A stretch of 64,000 nt of DNA from an uncultured Thiocystis sp. Lineage in GTDB: Bacteria > Pseudomonadota > Gammaproteobacteria > Chromatiales > Chromatiaceae. Location: the NCBI RefSeq assembly GCF_903866365.1, contig NZ_CAIPNF010000352.1, positions 30,491 to 94,490 on the forward strand, given 5' to 3'. Positions 47,800 to 56,189 of the stretch are shown here, in pieces. Positions within the stretch are counted from its first letter, which is position 1. Each line of letters begins with the position of its first letter. The translations under genes and the position numbers were made by a program. The notes beneath the pieces are model-generated. The model saw only the letters and a list, made by a program, of their open reading frames with translations, searched no databases and was not told the DNA's origin.

Positions 47800-49110
47800 A
47801 TGAGATGGCATCGGATGACTCAGGACACCCTGACCGAATGTCTCGAATGCGGTCTGCTGCAACGCAATCCGGCCTTGCCGCCCGGCGGCGTCTCGGAGTG
47901 CGCCCGCTGCGGCTGCGTGCTGCATCGTGACCGATCGGATAGCCTGAACCGCACCCTGGCGCTGACGATCGCCGGATTCGTGCTGTTCATCGTCGCCAAT
48001 GCGTTTCCGTTCCTGTCGTTCGAAATGCAGGGACAGTCGACCCAGACGACTCTCCTGACCGGCGTGACGGATCTCTACCTGGGCGGCGACTGGTTCATTG
48101 CCGCCGTGGTGCTCTTCACCAGCATTCTGGCCCCAGGGTTGCAGTTGGCGTTGCTGCTGGCGGTGCTGATTCCGCTCGCGCTGGGGCACATGCCGCCGTG
48201 GCTGCCGCGTCTCTATCGCTGGGTACGGACCCTGGCGCCCTGGGGCATGATGGATGTCTTCATGCTCGGGATTCTGGTCTCGGTGGTGAAGCTGTCGGAG
48301 ATGGCAACCATCGTTCCGGGCGCCTCGCTCTTTGCCTTCGGGGCGCTGATTCTGGTGCTGGCGGCGGCTCAGGCGGCCCTGGATCCGGATCTGGTGTGGT
48401 CGCGGGTGCCTTTGAACATCGACCCTTCGCGACCGGTGCGACCCGGCGACGATCATCTGGCCTGCGATGTCTGCGAACTGGTGATGCACCGCTCGGATGC
48501 CGTCCGGGATCGGCACCTGCGGCGCCTGCGGTGTCCGCGCTGTCTGGATGTGCTGCATCGTCGCAAACCTCAAAGCATCCAGCGCACCTGGGCGCTGGTC
48601 GGGACAGCGATCGCGTTCTATATCCCGGCCAATCTGCTGCCGATCATGACGATGACCTCGCTCGGTTACGTGCAATCGGATACCATTTTCAGCGGCGTGC
48701 TCTTTCTGCTGGACTATGGTCTGTGGCCGCTGGCGCTCGTCGTCTTCATCGCTAGCGTGGTCGTGCCGCTCCTTAAGCTGTTGATCCTGGTCTTTCTGCT
48801 GCTGTCGGTGCACTGGCGCTCGCCTTGGCGTCCGCGCGAGCGAACCCGGCTTTATCGTGTTCTGGAACTGATCGGCCGCTGGTCGATGGTGGATATCTTC
48901 GTGGTCACCATCCTGGTGGCGCTGGTGCGGCTGGGACATCTGGCGAGCGTGCAGGCGGAGCCGGGCGCCATCTTCTTTTGCGCGGTCGTGGTCGTGACCA
49001 TGCTCGCGTCCATGTCCTTCGATCCCAGACTGATCTGGGATGTCCTGGAGCGGGAACCGCATGTCAAAAACCCCGAGCGATCCCACCGCCTCGCGACAGG
49101 CGTCCCTTGA
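47800..49110 (+). CDS. pqiA: PqiA-like inner membrane protein
   Basis: PqiA works with the MCE-domain protein PqiB and lipoprotein PqiC in lipid transport or envelope integrity. The 436-residue protein has two repeated units, each with a zinc-ribbon (CLECGLLQRNP...CARCGC; CDVCELVMHRSD...CPRC) followed by several membrane helices, as in the paraquat-inducible A family (PF04403). The start may be ATG 47800, ATG 47815 or TTG 47782; the last has GAGGAGAG well placed. It overlaps pqiB by 50 nt. Confidence 0.88.
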   Translation: MRWHRMTQDTLTECLECGLLQRNPALPPGGVSECARCGCVLHRDRSDSLNRTLALTIAGFVLFIVANAFPFLSFEMQGQSTQTTLLTGVTDLYLGGDWFIAAVVLFTSILAPGLQLALLLAVLIPLALGHMPPWLPRLYRWVRTLAPWGMMDVFMLGILVSVVKLSEMATIVPGASLFAFGALILVLAAAQAALDPDLVWSRVPLNIDPSRPVRPGDDHLACDVCELVMHRSDAVRDRHLRRLRCPRCLDVLHRRKPQSIQRTWALVGTAIAFYIPANLLPIMTMTSLGYVQSDTIFSGVLFLLDYGLWPLALVVFIASVVVPLLKLLILVFLLLSVHWRSPWRPRERTRLYRVLELIGRWSMVDIFVVTILVALVRLGHLASVQAEPGAIFFCAVVVVTMLASMSFDPRLIWDVLEREPHVKNPERSHRLATGVP

Positions 49111-50770
49111 CGCGCCGTCCGCGCCGCTCCCCGAGGCGGTAATCCGACGCGGCGGCGTTTCGCTGGTCTGGCTGATTCCGTTGCTGGCGGTGGCGATCGG
49201 CGTTTGGCTGGCCGTCAAGACCATCGCGGAACGGGGACCGACCATCCAGATCGAATTCAAGACCGCCTCGGGGCTCGCCGCCGGGCAGACCAAGGTCAAA
49301 TTCAAGGACGTCGATGTGGGACAGGTCACCGCCGTCGATGTCAGCGCAGACCTCAAGACCGTGATCGTCACCGCCGAACTCAAGCATGTCTTCGCGGATT
49401 TTCTGACCGAGAACACGCGTTTCTGGGTCGAGCGTCCGCGCGTCTCGGCAAGCGGGATTTCGGGGCTGGAGACCTTGTTGTCCGGCGCCTTTATTGCCCT
49501 GGATCCGGTCACCGAAGGACGCCCGAGACGGGATTTCAAAGGGCTCGAAGAACCGCCGCTGTTCACGACCTCGGAGCCGGGCCGGCGGTTCGTTCTGCGC
49601 GCGCCGACCCTGGGATCGCTCAACATCGGCTCGCCGGTCTATTACCGTCAGATCCAGGTCGGGCAGGTGGCCGGCTATGCGTTGGATCCGGATGGGCGGG
49701 CGGTGAGCATCGAGGTGTTCGTCTCCTCGCCACACGATGCGCTGGTGTCGCCCCAGACCCGATTCTGGAACGCAAGCGGGATCGATTTCTCGCTGAGTTC
49801 CGCCGGGGTCAAGGTCGACACGCTCTCGCTCCTGTCGGTGCTGATTGGCGGCATCTCCTTCGATACCCCCGAAACCATCGCGGCGACTCCGCTCGGGGCC
49901 AGCGATCAGGCTCTGGCGCCCGGCGAAGACCCGAGGCATTTCCCGCTGTATTCGAGTCGCGTGGAGGCCTACGCCAAGACCTATGCGCGCAAGGAACGGT
50001 ATCTGCTCTTTTTCGACGGATCGGTGCGCGGGCTCGCCATCGGCGCGCCGGTGCTGCTGAAGGGCATCAATCTGGGCCGGGTACTGGATGTCCAGCTTCA
50101 GTTCAGCGTCGAGGACGCGCAATTCCGGCTCCCGGTGCTGATCGAGATCGAACCCGATCGCGTCACGATCCTGGGCGATTCCGGCAAACTGGAGGGACAG
50201 CGGATGGTGGAACGGTTGGTCGAGACCGGGTTGCGGGGGCAGCTCAAATCCAGCAGCCTGTTGACCGGAGATCTGTATGTCGATCTCGATGTCTATCCCG
50301 AGGCCAAGCCCGCGCTGGTCGCGCGGTATGGCGACTACGGGGTGATTCCGACGCTCCCGGCGTCGTTGGAGGCGCTGACGACCCAGATCACCAACATTCT
50401 GGACAAGCTCGAACGCCTCCCGCTCGACCAGATCGGCGAGGATCTCAGTCAGACGGCGGCGGGCGCCAATGCGCTGGTCAACTCGCCGCAGCTCAAGCGG
50501 ACGCTCGTCGAGCTGGAAGGCGCGCTTGCCGGTGCGCGCGCGACCGCCGCGCAGCTCAACGACCGGATCGCGCCGGAACTGGCTGTGACGCTCCAGCAGA
50601 CCGCCGCCACGCTCAAGGCGACGAGCGCGACGATGTCGGAGAATTCGGCTGTCTTGATCGAGATGCGGCGCATGTTTCAGGAGGTCTCAACGGCGGCGCG
50701 CGCGGTGCGGCTGATGGCCGATTATCTGGAGCGTCATCCCGAGGCGCTGCTCAAGGGGAAGGTCCGATGA
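49061..50770 (+). CDS. pqiB: PqiB, MCE-domain periplasmic-spanning protein
   Basis: PqiB forms a syringe-like hexamer bridging the envelope. The 569-residue protein has one N-terminal membrane helix (SLVWLIPLLAVAIGVWLA, near residue 38), three MCE/MlaD domains (near 58-150, 175-240, 290-400; for example IEFKTASGLAAGQTKVKFKD) and a C-terminal coiled coil of about 120 residues. Its start lies inside the pqiA 3' end and its stop overlaps the pqiC ATG. Confidence 0.92.
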   Translation: MSKTPSDPTASRQASLDAPSAPLPEAVIRRGGVSLVWLIPLLAVAIGVWLAVKTIAERGPTIQIEFKTASGLAAGQTKVKFKDVDVGQVTAVDVSADLKTVIVTAELKHVFADFLTENTRFWVERPRVSASGISGLETLLSGAFIALDPVTEGRPRRDFKGLEEPPLFTTSEPGRRFVLRAPTLGSLNIGSPVYYRQIQVGQVAGYALDPDGRAVSIEVFVSSPHDALVSPQTRFWNASGIDFSLSSAGVKVDTLSLLSVLIGGISFDTPETIAATPLGASDQALAPGEDPRHFPLYSSRVEAYAKTYARKERYLLFFDGSVRGLAIGAPVLLKGINLGRVLDVQLQFSVEDAQFRLPVLIEIEPDRVTILGDSGKLEGQRMVERLVETGLRGQLKSSSLLTGDLYVDLDVYPEAKPALVARYGDYGVIPTLPASLEALTTQITNILDKLERLPLDQIGEDLSQTAAGANALVNSPQLKRTLVELEGALAGARATAAQLNDRIAPELAVTLQQTAATLKATSATMSENSAVLIEMRRMFQEVSTAARAVRLMADYLERHPEALLKGKVR

Positions 50771-51387
50771 ACCCGAGGTTGCCGCGAATGTTGCTTGTCT
50801 TGACGGTTCTGGGTCTTGGCGGGTGCGCGAGTACGCCGCCGTCCAGTTTCTATCTTCTGTCCGCCTTGTCGGCCACGAACGAACAGCCGATCCCGGCGGA
50901 CAGCGCGCTGGCGATCGGATTGGGGCCTGTGTCTTTTCCGGTCTTCCTGGATCGACCGCAGATCGTGACCCAGACGGCTGGAAATCGCCTCGCGGTCGAT
51001 GAGTTCCACCGTTGGGGCGGGACGCTCCAGGATGATTTCATGCGGGTCTGGAGCGAGAACCTGGCACGCTTGCTCGGCACCAGCCGCATCCTCGTCCTGC
51101 CGAGCGAGGTGCGCTATCCGCTCGATGTTCGGATCAGCGCCGAGGTTCTTGCCTTCCAGGGGACCGCCGACGATCAGGCACTGCTCAAGGTGCGTTGGGT
51201 CATCCTCGATCCCAATCTCGAACAGGTGCTGGCCGTGCGGGAGAGCCGCTACCAGCGGCCGCTCGCCGAACCCGGCGACGAAAACGCACTGATTGACGCC
51301 ATGAGCGCGACGCTGGCCGATTTCAGTCGCGAGGTGGCGACGCTGGTGCGGGATCTTCCCAGTCGTTCTCCCGCGCGCGAGTGGTAG
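50767..51387 (+). CDS. pqiC: PqiC outer membrane lipoprotein
   Basis: The 206-residue protein has a lipoprotein signal ending LGLGGCAS (Cys20) and the ABC-type transport auxiliary/PqiC pattern PSSFYLLSAL, GLGPVSFPVFLDRPQIVTQT. PqiC caps the PqiB tunnel at the outer membrane. ATGA overlap with pqiB. Confidence 0.9.
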   Translation: MNPRLPRMLLVLTVLGLGGCASTPPSSFYLLSALSATNEQPIPADSALAIGLGPVSFPVFLDRPQIVTQTAGNRLAVDEFHRWGGTLQDDFMRVWSENLARLLGTSRILVLPSEVRYPLDVRISAEVLAFQGTADDQALLKVRWVILDPNLEQVLAVRESRYQRPLAEPGDENALIDAMSATLADFSREVATLVRDLPSRSPAREW

Positions 51388-51402
51388 GATTCGCGACCCC
51401 CT

Positions 51403-51433
51403 GTTCTGAAGCCTGATGGTCAGGCTTTAGAAC
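51403..51433 (+). terminator. hairpin after pqiC
   Basis: GTTCTGAAGCCTGA (51403-51416) pairs with TCAGGCTTTAGAAC (51420-51433), 13 of 14 bases, with a 3-nt loop, 16 nt after the pqiC stop. No U tract follows, but position suggests it ends the pqi operon. Confidence 0.5.
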
Positions 51434-51491
51434 AACCGCATCGCTTTTTCGATGCCAAACGCAGCTTGACGGGCAAGACGGAGTCTTCGAC

Positions 51492-51548
51492 CCTTCGGCA
51501 AGGCACTCCTGAGCCCTTCGGCTTCGCTCAGGAGTGCCTTGCCGAAGG
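51492..51548. repeat. 23-bp perfect inverted repeat
   Basis: Arms 51492-51514 and 51526-51548 are exact reverse complements (CCTTCGGCAAGGCAC... and its complement) around an 11-nt loop. The central part (CCTGAGC...GCTCAGG, CCCTTCGGCTTC) is related to family A repeats inside recC and recD. It separates pqiC from the decayed dsrRS copy. Confidence 0.85.
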
Positions 51549-51604
51549 ACTCAGGACTCGGGACGAACAGAAAATCGGTAAATTTTTTCCGGAAATCGCC
51601 TTAA

Positions 51605-52438
51605 ACTGACGACCGTTTCGACGCGGATCGCCAACAGGTAAAGGTCTGAGACGTTCAAACGCACAGCAGCAGTCGAACCGGTTCTCAAGGCGTCGAATCG
51701 GCGTTCTTCAACCGCCGCCAGGCGATCCGCGCGGGCGTTCTGATCCGATGGATCTCAGTCCCGAGGATCGCCTCCGGTTATCTGATGGAATACCTGGGTA
51801 ACCTTTTGAGACCGAAAGCGAGGCGATCGTCGAATCGGTTCGCAGTCGGGTCTGCTCGACGCGGCGCGGGGATCTCTGGCGCAAGTCCACCAGCAAGCAT
51901 GCCTATCTGGTCGGGTTTCTCCAGGCGTTGCCGGACGATCTGCCGAAACCGGCGCCCGTGCGCGTGCTGGCGGAGGTCGTGCATGACCTGGCGGGTCAGG
52001 ACAATGCCTCTGCGGTTTTGCTCAAGCGGGCGTGTTCGGGGCAGGGTCAGGCGTTTCTCAAGACAGTCGGAGACGTGCTCGCCAAGCCTCCCAGTCAGGA
52101 TGTCGTGCTCGCCACCCTCGCCTGTCTGCGCGCGTATTTCGCCCCGCTGCGCCCGGCTGGCGAACCCGATCTCTTGCTCGACGATCTGCTCGCCGACGCC
52201 GAGCGATTCGTCAATCCGGATGGCCTGAATGCGCAAGTTGTCGAAATGCTGCGGCAAATGCTCACCATCGCCCCCCAAGATCGCGGCCATGCGGTTTCTC
52301 TCCGGCGTGGGGTATGGCCTGATCCTGCCCATTCTGTCCGATTCCACGACGCTGGGCAGTCTCATGCGTCGCAAGCTCGCCCCCGTCATCGATCAGATCC
52401 GCGAGCGTCTGGATGTCTTGCGTCGCGCAACGGGTTGA
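51605..52438 (+). pseudogene. degraded duplicate of dsrR-dsrS
   Basis: The stretch repeats the dsrR 5' region (GTAAAGGTCTGAGA then GTTCAAACGCACAGCAGCAG, compare 15424 onward), jumps to the dsrS start (TGATCCGATGGATCTCAGTC, 51742-51761), loses about 140 codons, then follows dsrS to its end with small deletions. A C-run insertion near 52270 shifts the frame before the last 50 codons ([18 protein letters not shown]). Closest identity is in the 3' half. It cannot make either protein. Confidence 0.9.
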
Positions 52439-52443
52439 GTTCG

Positions 52444-52763
52444 ATGCACAAGGTTCTGCTGATCGATGACGATCTGGGTCTGAGCGCGCTGCTGAAGAAA
52501 TACCTGAAAGGGGATGGGTTTCAGGTCGATGCCGTCCATGATGGCGAGACCGGCGTGTCGCGGGCGCTGGATGGCGACTATGCCATCGTCGTCCTGGATG
52601 TCATGTCCTGTCCGAACAGGGTCTAGGACGCCCCCTGGCGCGGTTTGACCGCAGTATCGACGTTCATCTGAGCAGTATTCGCCAGAAGCTCGGCACTCTG
52701 CCGAACGGTCGCTCCTGGATTCAGAGTGTCCGCGGTATGGGCTATCAGTTGGTCAAGGAATAA
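52444..52763 (+). pseudogene. CpxR-like response regulator with internal deletion
   Basis: The receiver domain begins normally (MHKVLLIDDDLGLSALLKKYL, phosphate-accepting Asp in VVLDVM) but jumps after VVLDVMS to sequence in another frame: LGRPLARFDRSIDVHLSS, then RQKLG and VRGMGYQLVKE, the C-terminal half of an OmpR/CpxR winged helix. About 120 codons are missing. A stop at 52624-52626 ends the first frame. Confidence 0.8.
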
Positions 52764-52769
52764 TCCGGC

Positions 52770-53660
52770 GTGGGACGTCTGTTCTGGAAATTCTTTCTCG
52801 CCTTCCTTCTGGCCCAGGGGCTTGCCGCGCTGGCGCTGTTTCTGACCATTGGCGTATTCGGGGATTCCTGGGAACAGCCTCCGCCACCCGCCATGTCGCA
52901 TGTCTGGCAAGCGGACAATGACGCGATGAATTTTCCATGGGGGAGAGGTTCTCCCGCCTCGCTGCCCTGGACTCCAGGTTTTGCGCCTCCGCCGCCCCCA
53001 GGACCGCCGCCGCCCTATCTGCCGATGCTCGCCATCCTGCTCGGTTGCCTCGCGGCCAGCGCCCTGCTGGCTTGGTATTTCGCCAAGCCGGTCCGCAATC
53101 TGCGTTGGGCGCTAGGTGCAGTGGCCGAAGGTCGGCTGGAGACGCGAATCCAGTCGCGGATGGGTCGCCGCCGCGATGAAATCGCCGATCTGGGCCGTGA
53201 CTTCGACCGCATGGCGCTGGAACTGCAATGTCTGGTGGAGGCGCAGCGCCAATTGCTTCACGATGTCTCGCATGAGTTGCGTTCGCCGCTGGCCCGTCTC
53301 CAGGCCGCGATCAGACTTGCCCGTCAGGATCCGACCCAAACCGAGATCACCTTTGATCGCATCGAATGCGAGTCCGCGCGACTGGGAACCCTGGTCAGCG
53401 AAATCCTGACCCTTGCGAGACTGGAGTCCGGGTGTGACGAGACGCCCACGATGTCGCTCGATCTGGTTGAATTGCTTGCGGACATCGCCGAGGATGCCCG
53501 CTTCGAGGCGTGTTCCAATGGACGGGATCTGCGGTTTTCAGGCAGTGGGGAGTGGTTTGTTCTGGGGCGGGTGGAGCCATTGCATCGCGTCTTCGAGAAT
53601 GTCGACACCGTTGAATTTTTACCCACTTTTACATTGGCGAGTGCCCACCTTGTCCGATAA
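52770..53660 (+). pseudogene. CpxA-like sensor histidine kinase lacking the ATPase domain
   Basis: The 296-residue product has an N-terminal membrane helix, a short Pro-rich periplasmic part, a second membrane helix (LAILLGCLAASALLAWYF), a HAMP domain and the HisKA box LLHDVSHELRSPLARLQ (His near 169). It stops just where the ATP-binding N box should begin (PLHRVFENV), replaced by VDTVEFLPTF and a stop. It can no longer phosphorylate. GTG start. The foreign tail, with TTTTTACCCACTTTT, may be an insertion-sequence end. Confidence 0.8.
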
Positions 53661-53685
53661 AAGCCGATACTTTGATCAATAAACA

Positions 53686-53710
53686 ATACCGCCCGGAAGA
53701 CGGACGGTAT
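53686..53710. promoter_or_regulatory. inverted repeat upstream of EF-hand gene
   Basis: ATACCGCCCG (53686-53695) and CGGACGGTAT (53701-53710) pair in 9 of 10 positions around a 5-nt loop, 28 bp before the EF-hand gene start. It may be an operator or an mRNA hairpin; no known box is recognised. Confidence 0.35.
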
Positions 53711-53738
53711 GGGTCGTTTCAACCATGAGGAGTGTTCC

Positions 53739-54641
53739 ATGAGCGCGATCAGCGGGATCGGTAGTCTTTCGTCGATGACCTACGGGGTAGGGGCCAGGGG
53801 CAACGCGCGGCCGCCCGATCCCGCCACCATGGCGAAAAACCTGCTTTCCGACCTGGATTCCGACGGCAATGGCACGCTCGCCGCGTCGGAGCTTCAGGCG
53901 GCCCTCGAGAAGATGTCTTCGGCGAATGGGGATTCCTCGGTTGCAAGCACCGACGAGGTCTTCTCGGCAATCGATGCGGACGAGGATGGCGAGGTCACGA
54001 AGTCCGAGCTAACGAATACCCTCCAGACACTCGCCGACAGCATTGGTTTCGCTCAAGGCATGGGCGGTGGACCGGGCGGACCGGGCGGGATGGAAAACGA
54101 TGCCGGGTTCACCGAGGAAGAGTTGACGAGCCAACTGGCCGCGCTCAATGAAGCGGAGTCATTGACTGAAGAGGATGCGGCGCGCGCCGAACTCTTGACC
54201 AATGTCCTGAGCCAGTTCGAGACGGCGGACGCCGATGGCGATGGGCGCGTGACGTTTCAGGAAGCGATGACGCTGGAACAGTCCAGCGAGGACGCTGCCA
54301 CGGCAAACGTTCAAGGTGGGCCGGGCGGTCCGGGCGGGCCGGGTGGACCGGGCGGTCCTGGTGGGCCAGGCGGTCCGGGAGGCATGGGTGGGCCGCCGCC
54401 CTCGGAGGAGAGCGAATCCGATGCAAGCCAGATCATCGCCGCGGCCGATACCAACGAGGATGGAACGGTCAGCCTGGAGGAGTTCCTCGCCTACAGCCAG
54501 TCGCAGGCATCCTCCTCGGAGGCCACGGATGAGGGCGCAACAAACAGCACCGCCGTGATGCGAACGATCATGCAGTTGATGCAGTCCTATGGATCGACGG
54601 ATCAGACCAATCAGACGAGCCAGATGTCCGTTTCCGCATAG
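53739..54641 (+). CDS. EF-hand calcium-binding protein with Gly-Gly-Pro tract
   Basis: The 300-residue protein starts MSAISGIGSLSSM, with GAGGAG upstream. Four EF-hand loops: DLDSDGNGTLAASE (near 42), DADEDGEVTKSE (near 80), DADGDGRVTFQE (near 177) and DTNEDGTVSLEE (near 240). Between loops 3 and 4 is a collagen-like (GGP)n tract of about eight repeats, and a shorter one after loop 2. There is no classical signal peptide. It likely senses or buffers calcium; secretion is possible but not shown. It follows the broken cpx-like pair, which might once have regulated it. Confidence 0.85.
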   Translation: MSAISGIGSLSSMTYGVGARGNARPPDPATMAKNLLSDLDSDGNGTLAASELQAALEKMSSANGDSSVASTDEVFSAIDADEDGEVTKSELTNTLQTLADSIGFAQGMGGGPGGPGGMENDAGFTEEELTSQLAALNEAESLTEEDAARAELLTNVLSQFETADADGDGRVTFQEAMTLEQSSEDAATANVQGGPGGPGGPGGPGGPGGPGGPGGMGGPPPSEESESDASQIIAAADTNEDGTVSLEEFLAYSQSQASSSEATDEGATNSTAVMRTIMQLMQSYGSTDQTNQTSQMSVSA

Positions 54642-54713
54642 CCCCGACGCAAGAGGGTGATCGTCTCCATCGAATTGAAGAAATTGTCCATTTTCTACTT
54701 CCCGATTCCCAGC

Positions 54714-54741
54714 GGGTGACGAAGCTCCTGCTTCGTCACCC
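54714..54741. terminator. 12-bp hairpin between EF-hand gene and amt
   Basis: GGGTGACGAAGC (54714-54725) and GCTTCGTCACCC (54730-54741) are exact complements with a 4-nt loop. No T tract follows. The 309-bp gap otherwise holds the sigma-54-like site upstream of amt and no gene. Confidence 0.5.
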
Positions 54742-54897
54742 CGCGAGGTGAAGCTCTACTTCGTGAATGCACCATTCTGGTGCGCGATGAATCTGTCTGG
54801 TGCTTGCAAAATTCTTATCACGCGGATTCCACGCTCGCTTCTGGCATTCTTGTTTCAGAATTACCCATTTCCATGGAGTGGATCCACGGTTTCGTGA

Positions 54898-54914
54898 TTG
54901 GCCTGATCCGTGCT
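54898..54914 (+). promoter_or_regulatory. sigma-54-type promoter candidate of amt
   Basis: TTGGCCTGATCCGTGCT has the invariant GG (54900-54901) and GC (54912-54913) separated by 10 bases, close to the -24/-12 consensus, 37 nt before the amt start. Ammonium transporter genes are commonly under NtrC/sigma-54 nitrogen control, so the site is plausible. Confidence 0.45.
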
Positions 54915-54950
54915 TGAAACCTCGTTCAAAATCCTAAAACGAGATGACAG

Positions 54951-56156
54951 ATGGAATCATTACAGGCAGGAACCGATGTCTTATTCATCCTGATCGGCGC
55001 CGTGATGGTGTTGGCCATGCACGCGGGGTTTGCGTTCCTGGAGCTTGGCACGGTTCGAGCCAAGAATCAGGTGAACGCCCTGTCGAAAATCATGAGCGAC
55101 TTTGCGATCTCCACCATCGCCTATTTCTTCATCGGCTACAGTTTGGCCTATGGGGTCGACTTCTTCGCCGGCGCCGAGGCGTTACAGGAAAAAAACGGCT
55201 ACGCACTGGTCAAGTTCTTCTTCCTGCTCACGTTCGCCGCGGCGATCCCAGCCATCGTCTCGGGCGGCATCGCCGAGCGCGCGCGTTTTTATCCGCAGTT
55301 ATTCGCCTCCTTCCTGATCGTCGGGCTGCTCTATCCCTTGTTCGAGGGCATGGTCTGGAATGGCAACCTGGGAGTGCAAGCCTTCATTGAGACTACCTTT
55401 GGCGCGCCCTTTCATGACTTCGCCGGTTCCGTGGTGGTGCATGCGGTCGGCGGCTGGATCGCGCTCGCGGCGGTCTTGCTGCTCGGTCCGCGCACGGGGC
55501 GTTATCGTCACGATGGCGGCATGACCGCCCATCCGCCCTCGTCCATTCCCTTCCTGTCGCTGGGCGCCTGGACCCTGACGGTCGGCTGGTTCGGGTTCAA
55601 TGTCATGTCGGCGCAGACGGTAGAGGCGGTGAGCGGTCTGGTCGCTGTCAACTCGCTCATGGCGATGGTTGGCGGCATCCTGGCGGCCCTGGTCGTGGGC
55701 AGGAACGACCCTGGATTTCTGCATAACGGACCGCTGGCGGGTCTGGTCGCAGTGTGCGCCGGCTCCGATCTCATGCACCCATTAGGGGCGCTAGTCACGG
55801 GCGGTGTCGCCGGTGCGCTCTTTGTTTATGCCTTCACCCTGACCCAGAACAAATGGAAGATCGACGACGTGCTCGGAGTCTGGCCGCTGCACGGACTCTG
55901 TGGACTCTGGGGCGGGATCGCCGCCGGGATCTTCGGGCTTCAGGCGCTGGGCGGGGTGGGTGGCGTAACCCTGACCGCGCAGTTGGTTGGCACATCGATC
56001 GGCGTGCTAGTGGCCTTTGCCGGAGGTTTCGCGATCTATGGTCTGATCAAACTGGCGGTCGGGGTGCGTCTGACCGAGGAGCAGGAATATCTCGGCGCGG
56101 ATCTCAGCATCCACAAAATCACCGCGCAGCCCGACTACAATCGCGGCGAGGTGTGA
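54951..56156 (+). CDS. amt: ammonium transporter
   Basis: The 401-residue protein has about 11 membrane spans and Amt/MEP features: MHAGFAFLELGTVRAKNQVNALSK at the N-terminus, the pore motif DFAGSVVVHAVGGWIALA (first pore His) and the second His in WPLHGLCGLWGGIAAG. It takes up ammonium at the inner membrane. No glnK is adjacent. A cleavable signal peptide is not evident. Confidence 0.94.
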   Translation: MESLQAGTDVLFILIGAVMVLAMHAGFAFLELGTVRAKNQVNALSKIMSDFAISTIAYFFIGYSLAYGVDFFAGAEALQEKNGYALVKFFFLLTFAAAIPAIVSGGIAERARFYPQLFASFLIVGLLYPLFEGMVWNGNLGVQAFIETTFGAPFHDFAGSVVVHAVGGWIALAAVLLLGPRTGRYRHDGGMTAHPPSSIPFLSLGAWTLTVGWFGFNVMSAQTVEAVSGLVAVNSLMAMVGGILAALVVGRNDPGFLHNGPLAGLVAVCAGSDLMHPLGALVTGGVAGALFVYAFTLTQNKWKIDDVLGVWPLHGLCGLWGGIAAGIFGLQALGGVGGVTLTAQLVGTSIGVLVAFAGGFAIYGLIKLAVGVRLTEEQEYLGADLSIHKITAQPDYNRGEV

Positions 56157-56189
56157 GCGCAATTTTGCCCTTTTGACGGCTGGATTCTC

